Of a stretch of DNA of 64,000 nucleotides, positions 1 through 9,674 are shown in pieces. The DNA is from Deltaproteobacteria bacterium. Lineage in GTDB: Bacteria > Desulfobacterota > Binatia > HRBIN30 > JACQVA1. Below the pieces are notes generated by a model that was given only the letters and a program-made list of their open reading frames with translations, made no database searches and was not told the origin of the DNA. The position numbers and the translations under genes were made by a program. Where the stretch lies: assembly GCA_016178705.1 (NCBI GenBank), contig JACOST010000030.1, positions 124,001-188,000 of the forward strand, in the 5' to 3' direction. Every line of letters begins with the position of its first letter. The first letter of the stretch is position 1.

Positions 1-794
1 AAAATCCACGCGCGCTTGCGCGCGGCGCCCGGAGGTTTCAGCTCCAAGCTGTCTGACTGTAGTGAGCGGTTGAACTCCTCCAGCGCGCGTTTCTGTTCTT
101 CCTCGAACACCGCCAGCTCCTGTTGCCGCTTCGCTTGAAACGTCTCGAACGCATTCCGCCACTGGCTGTGAAAGTCGTGCAGCCGATGGTGAATGTGATT
201 GTGCATCGTGCTGGTGATCACGTACGAACCGTTGCAGAAGGGGCAGTTGAACACCACGCCGGCGCGGAAGTGGCGGAACTCGACCGCGAACGCGCCGTGG
301 CAATGGTGGCACTGGATCGGTACCTCCCATTCGCCAATCTCGGGCACGAACACGGAGGTCTCCGGGCTCGCGACCGGGGCCGCGGGAGCGGGCTTGGTGG
401 CAGCGGCCGGTACGGGCGCAGAAGCCGGGGCGGGCGTGGGCTCACCGCCGTTGGTCGCACCTTCCTTCTTAAACCGCGACGGGAAGTCGGCACCGAACGT
501 CTGCTCCGGGTGCAGCGCTTTGGCACGCTCAAGCAGGACCGCCTCGATCTCCGGAATCTTCGGATCGGGAATGCAGCAATCAACCGGACACACCGCCGCG
601 CACGCTTCGTGATCGTGGAAGCCAACGCACTCGGTACACTTCTCGGGAACGATGTAGAAAATATCCGCGGCAATGCCGGGATGCTTCACGCCGTCAAGCT
701 CCCACTCGACGCCACCCTGGTAGATCGCCGTGTTCGGACACTCGGGCTCGCACGCCCCACAGTTGATGCACTCGCTGGTGATAACGGTCGCCAT
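1..794 (-). CDS. Ferredoxin-type 2x[4Fe-4S] protein with C-terminal zinc ribbon, partial
   Basis: Read on the minus strand from ATG at 794, the frame is open to the window edge, so the C-terminus is missing (at least 264 residues). The first 60 or so residues carry two ferredoxin cysteine clusters: CINCGACEPECP, then CTEC, a widened spacing of about eight residues, and CAAVCP. This is the layout of Allochromatium-type bacterial ferredoxins, which bind two [4Fe-4S] clusters of unequal potential. A Pro/Ala-rich linker (about residues 115-145) leads to a second metal site, CHHC and CPFC, typical of a zinc ribbon, and then a charged, probably coiled-coil segment rich in Glu, Arg and Gln. The ferredoxin part should carry electrons; the ribbon and helical tail suggest docking to a partner. 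It is separated by 83 bases from the recO stop and reads in the same direction. The ferredoxin call is firm; the role of the tail is unknown. Confidence 0.85.
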   Translation of the reverse strand, partial: MATVITSECINCGACEPECPNTAIYQGGVEWELDGVKHPGIAADIFYIVPEKCTECVGFHDHEACAAVCPVDCCIPDPKIPEIEAVLLERAKALHPEQTFGADFPSRFKKEGATNGGEPTPAPASAPVPAAATKPAPAAPVASPETSVFVPEIGEWEVPIQCHHCHGAFAVEFRHFRAGVVFNCPFCNGSYVITSTMHNHIHHRLHDFHSQWRNAFETFQAKRQQELAVFEEEQKRALEEFNRSLQSDSLELKPPGAARKRAWI

Positions 795-876
795 GCTGCC
801 TCCGGATCGGATCTCGAATCGCGCGGCAAGCTACCATCGGCCACTGGCAGCGGCAACCACTCTTGTGTTGTGATCG

Positions 877-1641
877 TCATTCGCGCTGGGCCGTCAGATT
901 GACGATCAATCCGACTGACTTCAGCGGGCGAGCCAAGTGCAGCGCCAGCAAGCGGCCGAGCAATTGCGCCGCCTCGTTGGCCGCGGTGGGTGCGAGGAGC
1001 TGCGCGCGCGCTTGGGCGAGCGGCGTCTGCTTGAGGGCTTCCAGACGCGCGATCGTCTCGCCGCTGAGCGCTAGCCACGACGGATCGCGCGATGGACAGG
1101 CGTCGCAAATCAGGTTGCCATGCATTGGATCGAAGTACACACGGGATTGGTCGCCGAGTGGTCGTCGGCACTGGAAACATGTTTCGAAATGCGGCTCGTA
1201 GCCGGCCAAGTGCAGCAGATGCAGTTCGAAGGTCCGCAAGAACGCCGCCGTGGCCGCGCCACGCTCCAACTCGGCAAGCCCGGTATCGAGCAGGTCGTAG
1301 AGTTCGGGCACCGCGTGGGCCTCGGCGGTCAGTTGATCGGTCAGCTCGACGAGATAGCTGCCATAGGCCAGCTTCATCGGGTCGCTGAAGGCCGTCGGCG
1401 CCCCGAGCAGGTCGCAACTTTCCAAGAACATGAGAGCCCCGCGCGGCGGCGAACGAAAATAGACGCGCACGCGCGTCAACGGATCGAGGCAGTTGGCAAA
1501 GCGCCGGCGCGAGTTTTTCGCGCCCATCGCAATGCCGCTGAGCTTGCCAAACTCACGCGTGAGGAAGGTGACGATCTTGTCGCTCTCACGATACGCGCGC
1601 GCGCGCAGAATGATCGCCAGATCGGCCTGCGTTGGCCGCAT
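877..1641 (-). CDS. recO: DNA repair protein RecO
   Basis: RecO loads RecA onto SSB-coated single-stranded DNA together with RecR, in the RecFOR gap-repair pathway. The 254-residue product has the expected N-terminal OB-fold start (ILRARAYRESDKIVTFLT), followed by a helical middle and a C-terminal zinc finger made by CFQC and CDAC (about residues 150-175). The length matches the family. ATG at 1641 is preferred because AGGTG lies six bases upstream; a GTG nine bases earlier (1650) is possible. The gene is divergent from grpE, with about 115 bases between the starts. Confidence 0.93.
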   Translation of the reverse strand: MRPTQADLAIILRARAYRESDKIVTFLTREFGKLSGIAMGAKNSRRRFANCLDPLTRVRVYFRSPPRGALMFLESCDLLGAPTAFSDPMKLAYGSYLVELTDQLTAEAHAVPELYDLLDTGLAELERGAATAAFLRTFELHLLHLAGYEPHFETCFQCRRPLGDQSRVYFDPMHGNLICDACPSRDPSWLALSGETIARLEALKQTPLAQARAQLLAPTAANEAAQLLGRLLALHLARPLKSVGLIVNLTAQRE

Positions 1642-1667
1642 GCACTGCACCTAAGCACCGGCCGGTT

Positions 1668-1699
1668 ACCTTGACAAGGCGGGGGACCGTCATTAGCTT
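1668..1699 (+). promoter_or_regulatory. Possible heat-shock-type promoter of grpE-dnaK
   Basis: CTTGACA at 1670-1676 is followed about 14 bases later by CGTCATTAG. This resembles the sigma-32 pattern (CTTGAA, then CCCCATnT) at least as well as a sigma-70 promoter, since no good TATAAT-like box is present at 17 bp spacing. It lies about 60 bases upstream of the grpE start. No CIRCE inverted repeat and no hrcA gene were seen. Tentative. Confidence 0.3.
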
Positions 1700-1756
1700 C
1701 CGCGCGCCGCATCGCCAGCCCAACCGGCTGCTCGCGACACGATCCCTAGGAGGCGC

Positions 1757-2347
1757 ATGAGTTCGGACGATACCTCGAAGTCCCCCGCACCTACGGACCT
1801 CGACCCCGCCAATCCGGTTCAAACGGAAGCCACGGAAGTTGATCGCCTCGTAACGGCGTTGGCGGCGAAGGAGACCGAAGCCAAGGACAACTACGATCGC
1901 TTCCTGCGCGCGGTTGCCGACCTCGACAATTTCAAGAAGCGGACGCAACGGGAGCGCGCCGAAACACTCCGCTTTGCCCAAGAACCGCTGATTCGCGACC
2001 TCCTGCCGGTGGTCGACAACCTCGAACGCGCGGTCACTCACGCGCAAAGTGGCGGTAACGGTCAACCGCTGGTCGAAGGGGTTGGTCTCGTGTTGCGCAG
2101 CCTCCTCGACATACTCGAGAAGCACGGGGTCGCCCGCATCGACGCTCGCGGCGAGCGCTTCGATCCCAATCGCCACGAAGCCCTGGCGCGGGTCGAGCGT
2201 GCCGACGAGGAACCCAATCGCGTCGTGGATCAGTATCAACCAGGGTACTTGCTGCACGACCGGCTGCTGCGGCCGGCGCAGGTGACCGTATCGGCACGCC
2301 CCGACAAGCCCACAAACGCAGTTGCGGACGAGGAGAACGATGGTTAA
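1757..2347 (+). CDS. grpE: Nucleotide exchange factor GrpE
   Basis: GrpE is the dimeric co-chaperone that releases ADP from DnaK. The 196-residue protein has an acidic/Pro-rich head, a long coiled coil (about 30-110) containing the family hallmark DNYDRFLRAVADLDNFKKRT, and a C-terminal beta domain with FDPNRHEALARV and the hydrophobic YLLHDRLLRPAQVTV. AGGAGG sits three bases from the ATG. The gene starts the grpE-dnaK unit, 54 bases ahead of dnaK. Stop and length are normal. Confidence 0.96.
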   Translation: MSSDDTSKSPAPTDLDPANPVQTEATEVDRLVTALAAKETEAKDNYDRFLRAVADLDNFKKRTQRERAETLRFAQEPLIRDLLPVVDNLERAVTHAQSGGNGQPLVEGVGLVLRSLLDILEKHGVARIDARGERFDPNRHEALARVERADEEPNRVVDQYQPGYLLHDRLLRPAQVTVSARPDKPTNAVADEENDG

Positions 2348-2401
2348 CTCCCGCACATCCAGCCGATTCACATCGGCCGGCCACGAAAGAGAGGCCTCAC
2401 C

Positions 2402-4333
2402 ATGTCGAAAGTAATCGGAATCGACCTCGGTACGACAAATTCATGCGTCGCCGTGATGGAAGGTGGCGACCCGGTCGTCATCGCCAACTCCGAAGGTGGC
2501 CGCACCACGCCGTCCGTGGTCGCCTTCACCGACGCCGGCGAGCGCCTGGTCGGCCAGATTGCTCGCCGCCAAGCGATTACGAACCCCGACAACACCATCT
2601 CCGCCGTCAAGCGGCTCATCGGTCGGCGGTTCGACGACCGCGATGTCCAGAAGGCAACCAAGATCTCGCCCTACAAGATCGTCAATGCCGACAGCGGCGG
2701 CGACGCGTGGGTCGACATCCGCGGCAAGAAGTACAGCCCCGCGGAAGTCTCCGCCTTCGTGCTCCAGAAGATGAAGCAAACCGCCGAGGACTATCTCGGC
2801 GAGAAGGTCACCGAGGCGGTCATCACCGTGCCGGCCTACTTCAACGACAGCCAACGGCAAGCCACCAAGGATGCCGGCCGCATCGCCGGCTTGAACGTCT
2901 TGCGTATCATCAACGAGCCGACTGCTGCCTCGCTCGCCTACGGGCTTGATAAGAAGAAGGACGAGAAGATCGCCGTCTTCGATCTCGGCGGCGGCACCTT
3001 CGACATTTCGATCCTCGAGCTGGGCGAAGGCGTGTTCGAGGTCAAGTCGACCAACGGCGACACGTTCCTCGGCGGTGAGGACTTCGATCAGCGCATCATC
3101 GATTACCTCGCCGACGAATTCAAAAAAGATCAGGGCATCGACCTGCGCAAAGATCGCATGGCGCTGCAACGCCTCAAGGAAGCCGCCGAGAAGGCCAAGT
3201 GCGAACTGTCGACCTCGATGGAAACCGACATCAACCTGCCGTTCGTCACCGCCGATCAGAGCGGGCCGAAGCACCTCAACATCAAGCTCACCCGCTCCAA
3301 GCTCGAAGCGTTGTGCGTCGATCTACTCGATAAGCTCGATGGACCATGCGTCACCGCGATGCGCGATGCTGGGCTCAGCGCCAGCCAGATCGACGAAGTC
3401 GTTCTCGTCGGCGGTATGACCCGCATGCCGGCGGTGCAGGCGCACGTCAAGAAACTTTTTGGCAAGGAGCCGCACCGCGGTGTCAATCCCGACGAAGTGG
3501 TCGCCATCGGCGCTGCAATTCAAGCCGGTGTGCTCAAGGGTGAGGTGAAGGACGTTCTGCTGCTCGACGTGACGCCGCTGTCGCTCGGCATCGAAACCCT
3601 CGGTGGTGTGTTCACCAAGCTGATCGAGAAGAACACCACCATCCCGACCAAGAAGAGCCAAGTGTTCTCCACTGCGGCCGACAATCAGAGCGCGGTGACC
3701 ATCCGGGTGTTCCAAGGCGAGCGCGAGATGGCCGCCAATAACAAGCTGCTCGGCCAGTTCGACCTCGTCGGCATTCCCCCGGCACCGCGCGGGGTGCCAC
3801 AGGTCGAGGTGAGTTTCGACATCGACGCCAACGGCATCGTTCACGTCAACGCCAAGGATCTCGGCACCAACAAGGAACAATCGATCCGCATCACCGCCTC
3901 GAGCGGACTCAACGAGAGCGAGATCAAACAAATGGTGCGCGATGCCGAGGAGCACGCCGCCGAGGATCACAAGCGGCGTGAGACCGCGGAGGCGCGCAAT
4001 CAGCTCGACAGCCTCGTGTATGCGACCGAGAAGTCGCTCAAGGATCACGGCGGCGAAGTCGATGCGGCGACGAAGACCGCCATCGAGCAGGCGCTCGAAC
4101 ATGCCAAGAAGACGCTCGAAGGCCAGGAGGCCGACGCGATGAAGGCGGCAGCCGAGCAACTGAGCACGGCGTCGCACAAGCTCGCCGAGGCCATGTACGC
4201 CAAGGCAGCGCATAACCACGACGCCGGCGGCGACGGGGCGAGCGCTGGCGGCGCCACCGAGGCAGGCGGCCCGCAGCAACCGAGCGGCAAGAAGGACGAC
4301 GTCGTCGACGCCGATTTCGAAGAGGTGAAGTAG
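2402..4333 (+). CDS. dnaK: Chaperone DnaK (Hsp70)
   Basis: Cytosolic Hsp70 that binds exposed hydrophobic segments in an ATP-dependent cycle with DnaJ and GrpE. The 643-residue sequence shows the N-terminal phosphate loop [18 protein letters not shown], the connecting motifs [13 protein letters not shown] and [12 protein letters not shown], the linker [13 protein letters not shown], the beta-sandwich substrate-binding domain (about 390-505) and a helical lid ending in a Gly/Ala-rich tail with [10 protein letters not shown], the usual proteobacterial EEV-type terminus. GAGAGG lies just upstream of the ATG. A strong terminator follows, so dnaJ downstream is probably transcribed at least partly on its own. 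Confidence 0.98.
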   Translation: MSKVIGIDLGTTNSCVAVMEGGDPVVIANSEGGRTTPSVVAFTDAGERLVGQIARRQAITNPDNTISAVKRLIGRRFDDRDVQKATKISPYKIVNADSGGDAWVDIRGKKYSPAEVSAFVLQKMKQTAEDYLGEKVTEAVITVPAYFNDSQRQATKDAGRIAGLNVLRIINEPTAASLAYGLDKKKDEKIAVFDLGGGTFDISILELGEGVFEVKSTNGDTFLGGEDFDQRIIDYLADEFKKDQGIDLRKDRMALQRLKEAAEKAKCELSTSMETDINLPFVTADQSGPKHLNIKLTRSKLEALCVDLLDKLDGPCVTAMRDAGLSASQIDEVVLVGGMTRMPAVQAHVKKLFGKEPHRGVNPDEVVAIGAAIQAGVLKGEVKDVLLLDVTPLSLGIETLGGVFTKLIEKNTTIPTKKSQVFSTAADNQSAVTIRVFQGEREMAANNKLLGQFDLVGIPPAPRGVPQVEVSFDIDANGIVHVNAKDLGTNKEQSIRITASSGLNESEIKQMVRDAEEHAAEDHKRRETAEARNQLDSLVYATEKSLKDHGGEVDAATKTAIEQALEHAKKTLEGQEADAMKAAAEQLSTASHKLAEAMYAKAAHNHDAGGDGASAGGATEAGGPQQPSGKKDDVVDADFEEVK

Positions 4334-4353
4334 CCGACCGACACATACAGAGT

Positions 4354-4390
4354 ACAAAGCCCTCCCTCGACTGCGAGGGGGGGCTTTTGT
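4354..4390 (+). terminator. Rho-independent terminator after dnaK
   Basis: A near-perfect hairpin has a 5' arm at 4354-4369 (ACAAAGCCCTCCCTCG), loop ACTG, and a 3' arm CGAGGGGGGGCTTTTGT that carries the T tract. It sits 20 bases after the dnaK stop and 32 bases before the dnaJ start. The palindrome also has A-rich sequence on its 5' side, so it could work in both directions. Confidence 0.85.
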
Positions 4391-4421
4391 ATTCTGAGCG
4401 AACGAGTTGAACTGAGGACCA

Positions 4422-5537
4422 GTGGCCAACAAGCGCGACTACTACGAGGTGCTCGGCGTCAGCCGTAGCGCGACCGACGACGAGATGAAGAAGGCGTACC
4501 GCAAACTCGCGCTCAAACATCACCCCGACCGCAATCCGGGCGACAAGGCCGCCGAAGACCGCTTCAAGGAAGCGTCGGAAGCCTATCAGGTGCTCAGCGA
4601 CGGCGAGCGCCGCGCGCAATACGATCGCTTCGGCCATGCCGCCTTCGAGCAAGGCATGGGGGCCGGCGGCTTCGACTTCAGCGCCGCCGGTTTCGAGGAC
4701 ATCTTCGGCGATTTGTTCGGCGACTTCTTCGGCAACAGCCGCGGGCGCGGCCGTTCGCGCTCACGCCGCGGCGAAGATCTGCGCTACAACTTGGAAATCG
4801 CGTTCGAGGAAGCCGTCTTCGGAGCCGAGAAAACCATCACCGTGCCGCGTCTGGTCGCCTGCGAAACCTGTCACGGGCAAGGCACCAAGGACGGCAGCGC
4901 CCGCACTAGCTGCCCCGCGTGTCGCGGCAGCGGGCAGGTGCGCTTTCAACAAGGCTTCTTCACCATCGCCAAGACCTGCGGGCAGTGCAACGGGCAAGGC
5001 TCGATCATCAAAGATCCCTGCCGCCGCTGCGGCGGCTCCGGCGTCGCGCGCACGACCCAAACGCTCAGCGTCAAAATTCCCCCCGGCGTCGACAACGGCT
5101 CGCGACTCAAGCTGCGCGGCGAAGGCGAGGCCGGTGGCAATGGCGGACCGGCGGGCGATCTCTACGTCGTGCTCACCGTCGGCGAGCACGCGCTGTTCAC
5201 CCGCCACGAGAATGAAATCGTCTGCGAAGTGCCGATCAGTTTTGTGCAAGCCGCCCTCGGCGCCGAGATCGAGGCGCCCACCCTCGAAGGCAAGGTCAAG
5301 ATGAAGCTGGCGCCGGGCACGCAATCGGGCAGCATCTTTCGTCTCAAAGGCAAGGGCGTGCCCGACGTGCGCGGCTACGGCCGCGGCGACGAACTCGTGC
5401 GCGTCAACATCGAGACCCCGCGCAAACTCAACGCCCGCCAGCGCGAGCTGCTCGAAGAGTTCGCCAAGCTCAGCGGCGAGGAAGTGCAGCCGATGACCAA
5501 GGGGTTCCTCGACAAGGTCAAGGAGATCTTCGACTAA
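4422..5537 (+). CDS. dnaJ: Chaperone DnaJ (Hsp40, type I)
   Basis: DnaJ delivers clients to DnaK and stimulates its ATPase. This 371-residue type I protein has the J domain (residues 1-70) with HPD in [12 protein letters not shown], a short Gly/Phe region, four CxxCxGxG zinc repeats ([32 protein letters not shown], about residues 145-205) and the C-terminal substrate-binding domains. The start is GTG at 4422 giving [20 protein letters not shown] just upstream serves as the ribosome site. It lies behind the dnaK terminator, so readthrough or a separate promoter is implied. Confidence 0.97.
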   Translation: MANKRDYYEVLGVSRSATDDEMKKAYRKLALKHHPDRNPGDKAAEDRFKEASEAYQVLSDGERRAQYDRFGHAAFEQGMGAGGFDFSAAGFEDIFGDLFGDFFGNSRGRGRSRSRRGEDLRYNLEIAFEEAVFGAEKTITVPRLVACETCHGQGTKDGSARTSCPACRGSGQVRFQQGFFTIAKTCGQCNGQGSIIKDPCRRCGGSGVARTTQTLSVKIPPGVDNGSRLKLRGEGEAGGNGGPAGDLYVVLTVGEHALFTRHENEIVCEVPISFVQAALGAEIEAPTLEGKVKMKLAPGTQSGSIFRLKGKGVPDVRGYGRGDELVRVNIETPRKLNARQRELLEEFAKLSGEEVQPMTKGFLDKVKEIFD

Positions 5538-5551
5538 CCGTGCGGAGCAGC

Positions 5552-7207
5552 ATGGGCGCAGCGCGAGACATGATCCGCCGCCAGCACGGACCGCCGACCC
5601 GCCCGCTTTTGCTGCTGTGCGCGCTGCTCTTCGTTGCGTGCGCCACCGAGCCCGCGCCGCCACCGGCGCCGCCTAGTGTGTTCTCCCGCGCGGAGAACGC
5701 GTTTCAACGCGCCGACTACGAGCGCGCCATCGAAGCGTACCGAGCCTTCCTGCAACACCCCACCGACGATGACTACCTGCCGCGCGCCTGGTACAAGATC
5801 GCGCTCAGCCAGTACCGACTGAAGGAGTATCGCGCGGCGCTCGCCACGCTGAACGAACTCGCCGCTCGCTTTCCGAAAGACAATTGGCCGCAAGTCTCAA
5901 CCTTGCGTGGCGATGTTCACCTCGCGCTCGGCAACACCGTGAGCGCTTTGCAAGCCTGGGCGGAATCGTGGCGTCTCGCCAGCAATGCCGATCGGCCCGC
6001 GATCCGCGCTCGCTGCGATCGGGTGATCGACACGATGAGCGAAGAGGAGCGCGTACACGCCAAAGAAATCATCCGCGACGCTCCCATTCGAGCCTGGCTC
6101 GACCGCACGCCCGCAGCGCTCGCGGCGACGGCGCCTCCCCCCACGCCAAGCAGTGACGCCACCGCCGCTGCCGACAGCGGCCTCGGCTCGCAACACATCG
6201 CCGCGTTGTTGCCGCTCAGCGGTCCGTCGCGCGCTTTCGGCGAGCGGGCGCTGCAAGGAATCCAACTCGGACTCGGTATCGCGCGCGATCAGTTGGTCGT
6301 GCAGGACACCGGCGCCGACTCCGATACAGCTCGCACAGCGTTCACCGAAGTGGCCGGTCGCAGCGACGTCATCGCCGTTATCGGCCCGCTGCGCAGTGAA
6401 GCGGCTGCCGTGATTGCGCCGCTCGCCGAAGACGCGCACCTGCCGCTCCTGCTGCTCGCGCAACGCGAGGGACTCGCGGGCCGTTACGTGTTTCCGACGA
6501 TGATGACCCGAAGCCAGCAGGCCGATGTGCTCGCGCGCGAAGCCCGTCGGCAGAAGTGGTTGCACGTGGGTGTCCTCGCGCCGGATGACGGCTACGGCCA
6601 CGCGTTCACCGACAAGTTCCGCAACGCGTTTGAGCGCGCTGGCGGGCGTGTGACCTGGGCCGACACGTACGACCCGAAGCGCCGCGAGATCTCGGCGCAG
6701 CTAGTGCGCGCGCGCGAGCGCCACGAGCAGAACGCCCTCGACGCCGTCTTCGTGCCCGACACCGCCGAGGCGGCAGTGATCGTCGGCGCAACTCTGCGCG
6801 AGGCGTTGCCGGGTGTTGGTCTGATGGGAGCGAACGACTGGAACGATCCCGCCGCGTTGAGCCACGTCGGTGCGGCGCTCGACGGCGCGATCTTCGTGAC
6901 CGGTTTTTTTGCCGACAGCGCGCGGCCGGCCACGCACAACTTCGTCGACGCGTTCCACCAAGCCTATGGCAGCGCGCCCGACGTGCTAGCGGCGCTCGCG
7001 TACGACGCCGGCGCCGTGGTGCGTGAGATGCTGCGTGAGGTTGTGCAACAAGCCGCAGCAACGCGCGACGCCGTCGCCGACGCTTTGCACCACAGTCGCC
7101 GCGTTATCGGCGCGACCGGCGATATCGAACTCACCGACGATGGCATCAAGCGCGATCTGTTCGTGGTGCGCATCGCCGGCGGCAAGCTGCAAGAGGTCGC
7201 TCCCTGA
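5552..7207 (+). CDS. Lipoprotein: TPR plus periplasmic-binding fold (LpoA/penicillin-binding protein activator-like)
   Basis: A lipoprotein signal is seen: a basic start, LLLLCALLFVAC with a lipobox cysteine, then a Pro-rich linker. Residues about 45-200 form TPR-like helices (RADYERAIEAYRAFL, RLKEYRAALATLNELAARFP). From about 215 a type I periplasmic-binding fold begins (IAALLPLSGPSRAFGERALQGIQLGL; VIGPLRSEAAAVIAPLAE; VFVPDTAEAAVIVGATLR). This architecture is that of LpoA and related penicillin-binding protein activators, and of LIV-type receptors detached from transporters. No transporter genes are adjacent. GTG 5540, ATG 5552 and ATG 5570 are all possible starts. It begins just after dnaJ and its TGA overlaps the thiL ATG by one base, so an operon with thiL is likely. 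Peptidoglycan synthesis control is an inference from architecture. Confidence 0.75.
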   Translation: MGAARDMIRRQHGPPTRPLLLLCALLFVACATEPAPPPAPPSVFSRAENAFQRADYERAIEAYRAFLQHPTDDDYLPRAWYKIALSQYRLKEYRAALATLNELAARFPKDNWPQVSTLRGDVHLALGNTVSALQAWAESWRLASNADRPAIRARCDRVIDTMSEEERVHAKEIIRDAPIRAWLDRTPAALAATAPPPTPSSDATAAADSGLGSQHIAALLPLSGPSRAFGERALQGIQLGLGIARDQLVVQDTGADSDTARTAFTEVAGRSDVIAVIGPLRSEAAAVIAPLAEDAHLPLLLLAQREGLAGRYVFPTMMTRSQQADVLAREARRQKWLHVGVLAPDDGYGHAFTDKFRNAFERAGGRVTWADTYDPKRREISAQLVRARERHEQNALDAVFVPDTAEAAVIVGATLREALPGVGLMGANDWNDPAALSHVGAALDGAIFVTGFFADSARPATHNFVDAFHQAYGSAPDVLAALAYDAGAVVREMLREVVQQAAATRDAVADALHHSRRVIGATGDIELTDDGIKRDLFVVRIAGGKLQEVAP

Positions 7208-8199
7208 TGGCCCGCACGCAGACGCTGGCCACACTCGGCGAGTTCGGTTTTCTCGATCGGTTGCTACCGACGCTTGGGCGCAACCGTGAGGTGCTGGTCG
7301 GCGCCGGCGACGACTGCGCGGTCGTCCGCTGCGGCAATCGCCGCCTGCTCATCACTACCGATGCGTTGGTGGAAGGCGTTCACTTCAAGTCCGAATGGCT
7401 CAGCCTGCGGCAACTCGGGCGGCGCAGCTTGCTGGTGAACCTCAGCGACATCGCCGCGATGGGCGGACGACCGACGTTCTGCGTCATCAGCGTCGGCGTG
7501 CCGGCGAGCTATCCCGCCGCTAACCTGTTCGCCGTTCACGATGGCATCAAGTCGGCCGCACGGGCGACTAGCGTGGCGATCGTCGGCGGCAACATCACGC
7601 GAGCGAAGGAACTGTTCATCTCGATCACGTTGCTCGGCGAGTGCGGCCCAAATTATCTCACCCGCAGTGGGGCGCGCGATGGCGACGAGCTCTGGGTCAC
7701 CGGAACCGTCGGCGATGCCGCGCTCGGAGTGCGGCAGCTCGAACGCGGCGTGCGGCGCGGCCCCGCCGTGCAACGCTATCGTGAGCCGCAGCCGCGGCTC
7801 GCCGCCGGGCGACTACTCGCCGAACACAAGGTCGCCACCGCCCTGATCGACATCAGCGATGGCCTGCTGCAGGACCTCGGGCATCTCGCCGCAGCCAGTG
7901 GCGTCGGCGCGGTCATCGAAGTCGACGCATTGCCGTACTCGCCGGCGCTGCGCCGACTGCCGGCCGCCGATGCGCTCGCGCTTGCGCTGCGCGGAGGCGA
8001 CGATTACGAGTTGCTGTGTGCGGTCCCCCATCGTCGTGTGCCGGCACTGCAACGCATCGCCAAACGCTTGGGGTGCCGCATCACCCGCATCGGCCGTTGC
8101 GTACCCAAACGCGCTGGGATTCAACTGATCGGCGCCGGCCGCGAAGTTCGCGTTGCGGCTGGCGGTGGATGGGATCATTTCGTGAATCGTGAGTCGTGA
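7207..8199 (+). CDS. thiL: Thiamine-monophosphate kinase ThiL
   Basis: ThiL phosphorylates thiamine monophosphate to the active cofactor thiamine diphosphate. The 330-residue protein belongs to the AIRS/PurM-like fold; it has the GDDCAVV motif near residue 36, the TTDALVEGVHF and LVNLSDIAAMGG metal/substrate motifs, the Gly-rich VGGNITRAKE, and ALIDISDGLLQDL and RGGDDYELLCAV in the second half. The start ATG overlaps the stop of the preceding lipoprotein gene. Size and motif order are normal. Confidence 0.95.
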   Translation: MARTQTLATLGEFGFLDRLLPTLGRNREVLVGAGDDCAVVRCGNRRLLITTDALVEGVHFKSEWLSLRQLGRRSLLVNLSDIAAMGGRPTFCVISVGVPASYPAANLFAVHDGIKSAARATSVAIVGGNITRAKELFISITLLGECGPNYLTRSGARDGDELWVTGTVGDAALGVRQLERGVRRGPAVQRYREPQPRLAAGRLLAEHKVATALIDISDGLLQDLGHLAAASGVGAVIEVDALPYSPALRRLPAADALALALRGGDDYELLCAVPHRRVPALQRIAKRLGCRITRIGRCVPKRAGIQLIGAGREVRVAAGGGWDHFVNRES

Positions 8200-8223
8200 C
8201 TCGGGCGGAAGAGAAATATTGCG

Positions 8224-8991
8224 ATGCACCCTGATCGTCTTCGTGAATTGCTCGAACTGGTGCGCAGCGGCGGGGTCACGCCGGAGCAGGCCATGGAGCG
8301 GCTCAAGGCGATGCCGTTCGAGGACCTCGGCTTCGCCAAGGTCGATCATCATCGCGCGCTGCGCAAGGGACTTCCCGAAGTGATCTTCGGCGCCGGCAAA
8401 ACCGCGGCACAGATCATCGAGATTGCCCAGCGGCTCAGCGACGGCGCACAAAACGTGCTGATCACGCGGCTCGAACCGACGATGGCAGCCGACGTGTGCG
8501 CGGCGTTGCCGGCCGCGCGCTACAACCCGCATGCGCGCATCGCGTCACTGGTCCACCGTCCGATCGAAGTGCGCGGACGCGGCACCATCCTCATTGTATG
8601 TGCCGGCACGTCGGACTTGCCGGTGGCGGAAGAAGCGGCGCAGACGGCGGAGCTGCTCGGCAACCGCGTCGAGCGACTGCACGACGTCGGCGTCGCCGGC
8701 ATTCATCGCTTGCTGGCGCATCACGAGTTGCTGCAACAAGCCGGTGTCGTCATCGTCGTCGCTGGTATGGAGGGGGCGCTGCCCAGCGTCGTCGGCGGCC
8801 TCGTCGCTGTGCCGGTGATCGCGGTGCCGACCAGCGTCGGCTACGGCGCCAGCTTCGGCGGCCTGGCCGCGCTGCTCGCCATGCTCAACTCCTGCTCCGC
8901 TGGCATCACGGTGGTGAACATCGACAACGGCTTCGGTGCCGCGGTCGCCGCGAGTTTGATCAACCGCGCTACGGTCGACAGCGGCGAGTGA
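8224..8991 (+). CDS. larB: LarB, pyridinium-3,5-biscarboxylic acid mononucleotide synthase
   Basis: LarB carboxylates and hydrolyses nicotinic acid adenine dinucleotide in the first step of nickel-pincer cofactor (lactate racemase cofactor) synthesis. The 255-residue protein has a short N-terminal helical region ([19 protein letters not shown]) and a C-terminal PurE-like (AIRC) domain with [15 protein letters not shown], the Gly-rich [17 protein letters not shown] and [21 protein letters not shown]. It is 24 bases downstream of thiL. larC and larE are not in the window, so whether the organism makes the complete cofactor cannot be judged here. Confidence 0.93.
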   Translation: MHPDRLRELLELVRSGGVTPEQAMERLKAMPFEDLGFAKVDHHRALRKGLPEVIFGAGKTAAQIIEIAQRLSDGAQNVLITRLEPTMAADVCAALPAARYNPHARIASLVHRPIEVRGRGTILIVCAGTSDLPVAEEAAQTAELLGNRVERLHDVGVAGIHRLLAHHELLQQAGVVIVVAGMEGALPSVVGGLVAVPVIAVPTSVGYGASFGGLAALLAMLNSCSAGITVVNIDNGFGAAVAASLINRATVDSGE

Positions 8992-9026
8992 GCGGCTCTT
9001 AAGTCCAAGGTTCCTTCTTTTGGTAG

Positions 9027-9067
9027 GGACAGGCCTCCGTGCCTGTCCAGCGGACCGAGAGGTCCGC
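9027..9067. repeat. Two tandem hairpins between convergent genes
   Basis: Two perfect inverted repeats lie back to back: GGACAGGC/GCCTGTCC (9027-9034 and 9041-9048) and GCGGACC/GGTCCGC (9050-9056 and 9061-9067) with a GAGA loop. They sit between the convergent ends of larB and the gamma-glutamylcyclotransferase-like gene. No T tract follows, so a dispersed palindromic repeat or an RNA stabiliser is as likely as a terminator. Confidence 0.6.
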
Positions 9068-9074
9068 CACGATG

Positions 9075-9578
9075 TCACGCGTCGGTCTTCGGTTTGTTTG
9101 CCGATTCGCGTTCGTCCACGGCGAGTTCGAAGCGAGTCAGCAACTCCACGTACCCCGCCGGCAGCCCGTGCTCCTTCGCACCCTCTAGAATCAGCCCCAT
9201 ATAGCGCGGCGACGGCTTGCGGCCCGGTTGCGTCAGCGATGACTGATAGGCGAACGCTTCGATCACGTCGCCGCTCTCTGCGAGTACCGGAACCGTGATG
9301 CGCTGGTACAGACCGCGGTGGACGCCCTCGGTGCGATCGAGCCGATCACACTCGGCCGCCGCGAGCAGATACAGCGCGCCACAGGTGCGCGCGCCCATCT
9401 CGACTTCGATATTCGCCACGCCCCGCTCGCCCGGACCGACGGGGATGTTGAAACACAAGCGATAGCCGTCCAGCCAACCCCAGCGCACCGCCAACGGCTG
9501 CATCTTCCGCTGCTCGACGAAAATCGAGCGGTGCAAGTTGCTGCCGTATGCAAAGTACCAGTGGGTCGCTGTCGCCAT
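9075..9578 (-). CDS. Gamma-glutamylcyclotransferase-like protein
   Basis: The 167-residue product starts with the family signature YFAYGSNLH, which forms the substrate-binding loop, and has GVANIE, the short hydrophobic strand ALYLLAA, and LDRTEGVHRGLYQRI containing the expected catalytic Glu. Members act on gamma-glutamyl amino acids or related amines and release 5-oxoproline. ATG 9578 gives a start close to the conserved motif; ATG 9596 is an in-frame alternative, and neither has a clear ribosome site. Family membership is clear, substrate is not. Confidence 0.85.
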   Translation of the reverse strand: MATATHWYFAYGSNLHRSIFVEQRKMQPLAVRWGWLDGYRLCFNIPVGPGERGVANIEVEMGARTCGALYLLAAAECDRLDRTEGVHRGLYQRITVPVLAESGDVIEAFAYQSSLTQPGRKPSPRYMGLILEGAKEHGLPAGYVELLTRFELAVDERESANKPKTDA

Positions 9579-9674
9579 GGTGGGTTGCCGCTGCATGAAC
9601 TGCTTGTGACATCAGCGCAGCCGACATAATAGAGGGGTCGTCCAACGTCGCTTGAAGTGACCGGGAGGCAATCG

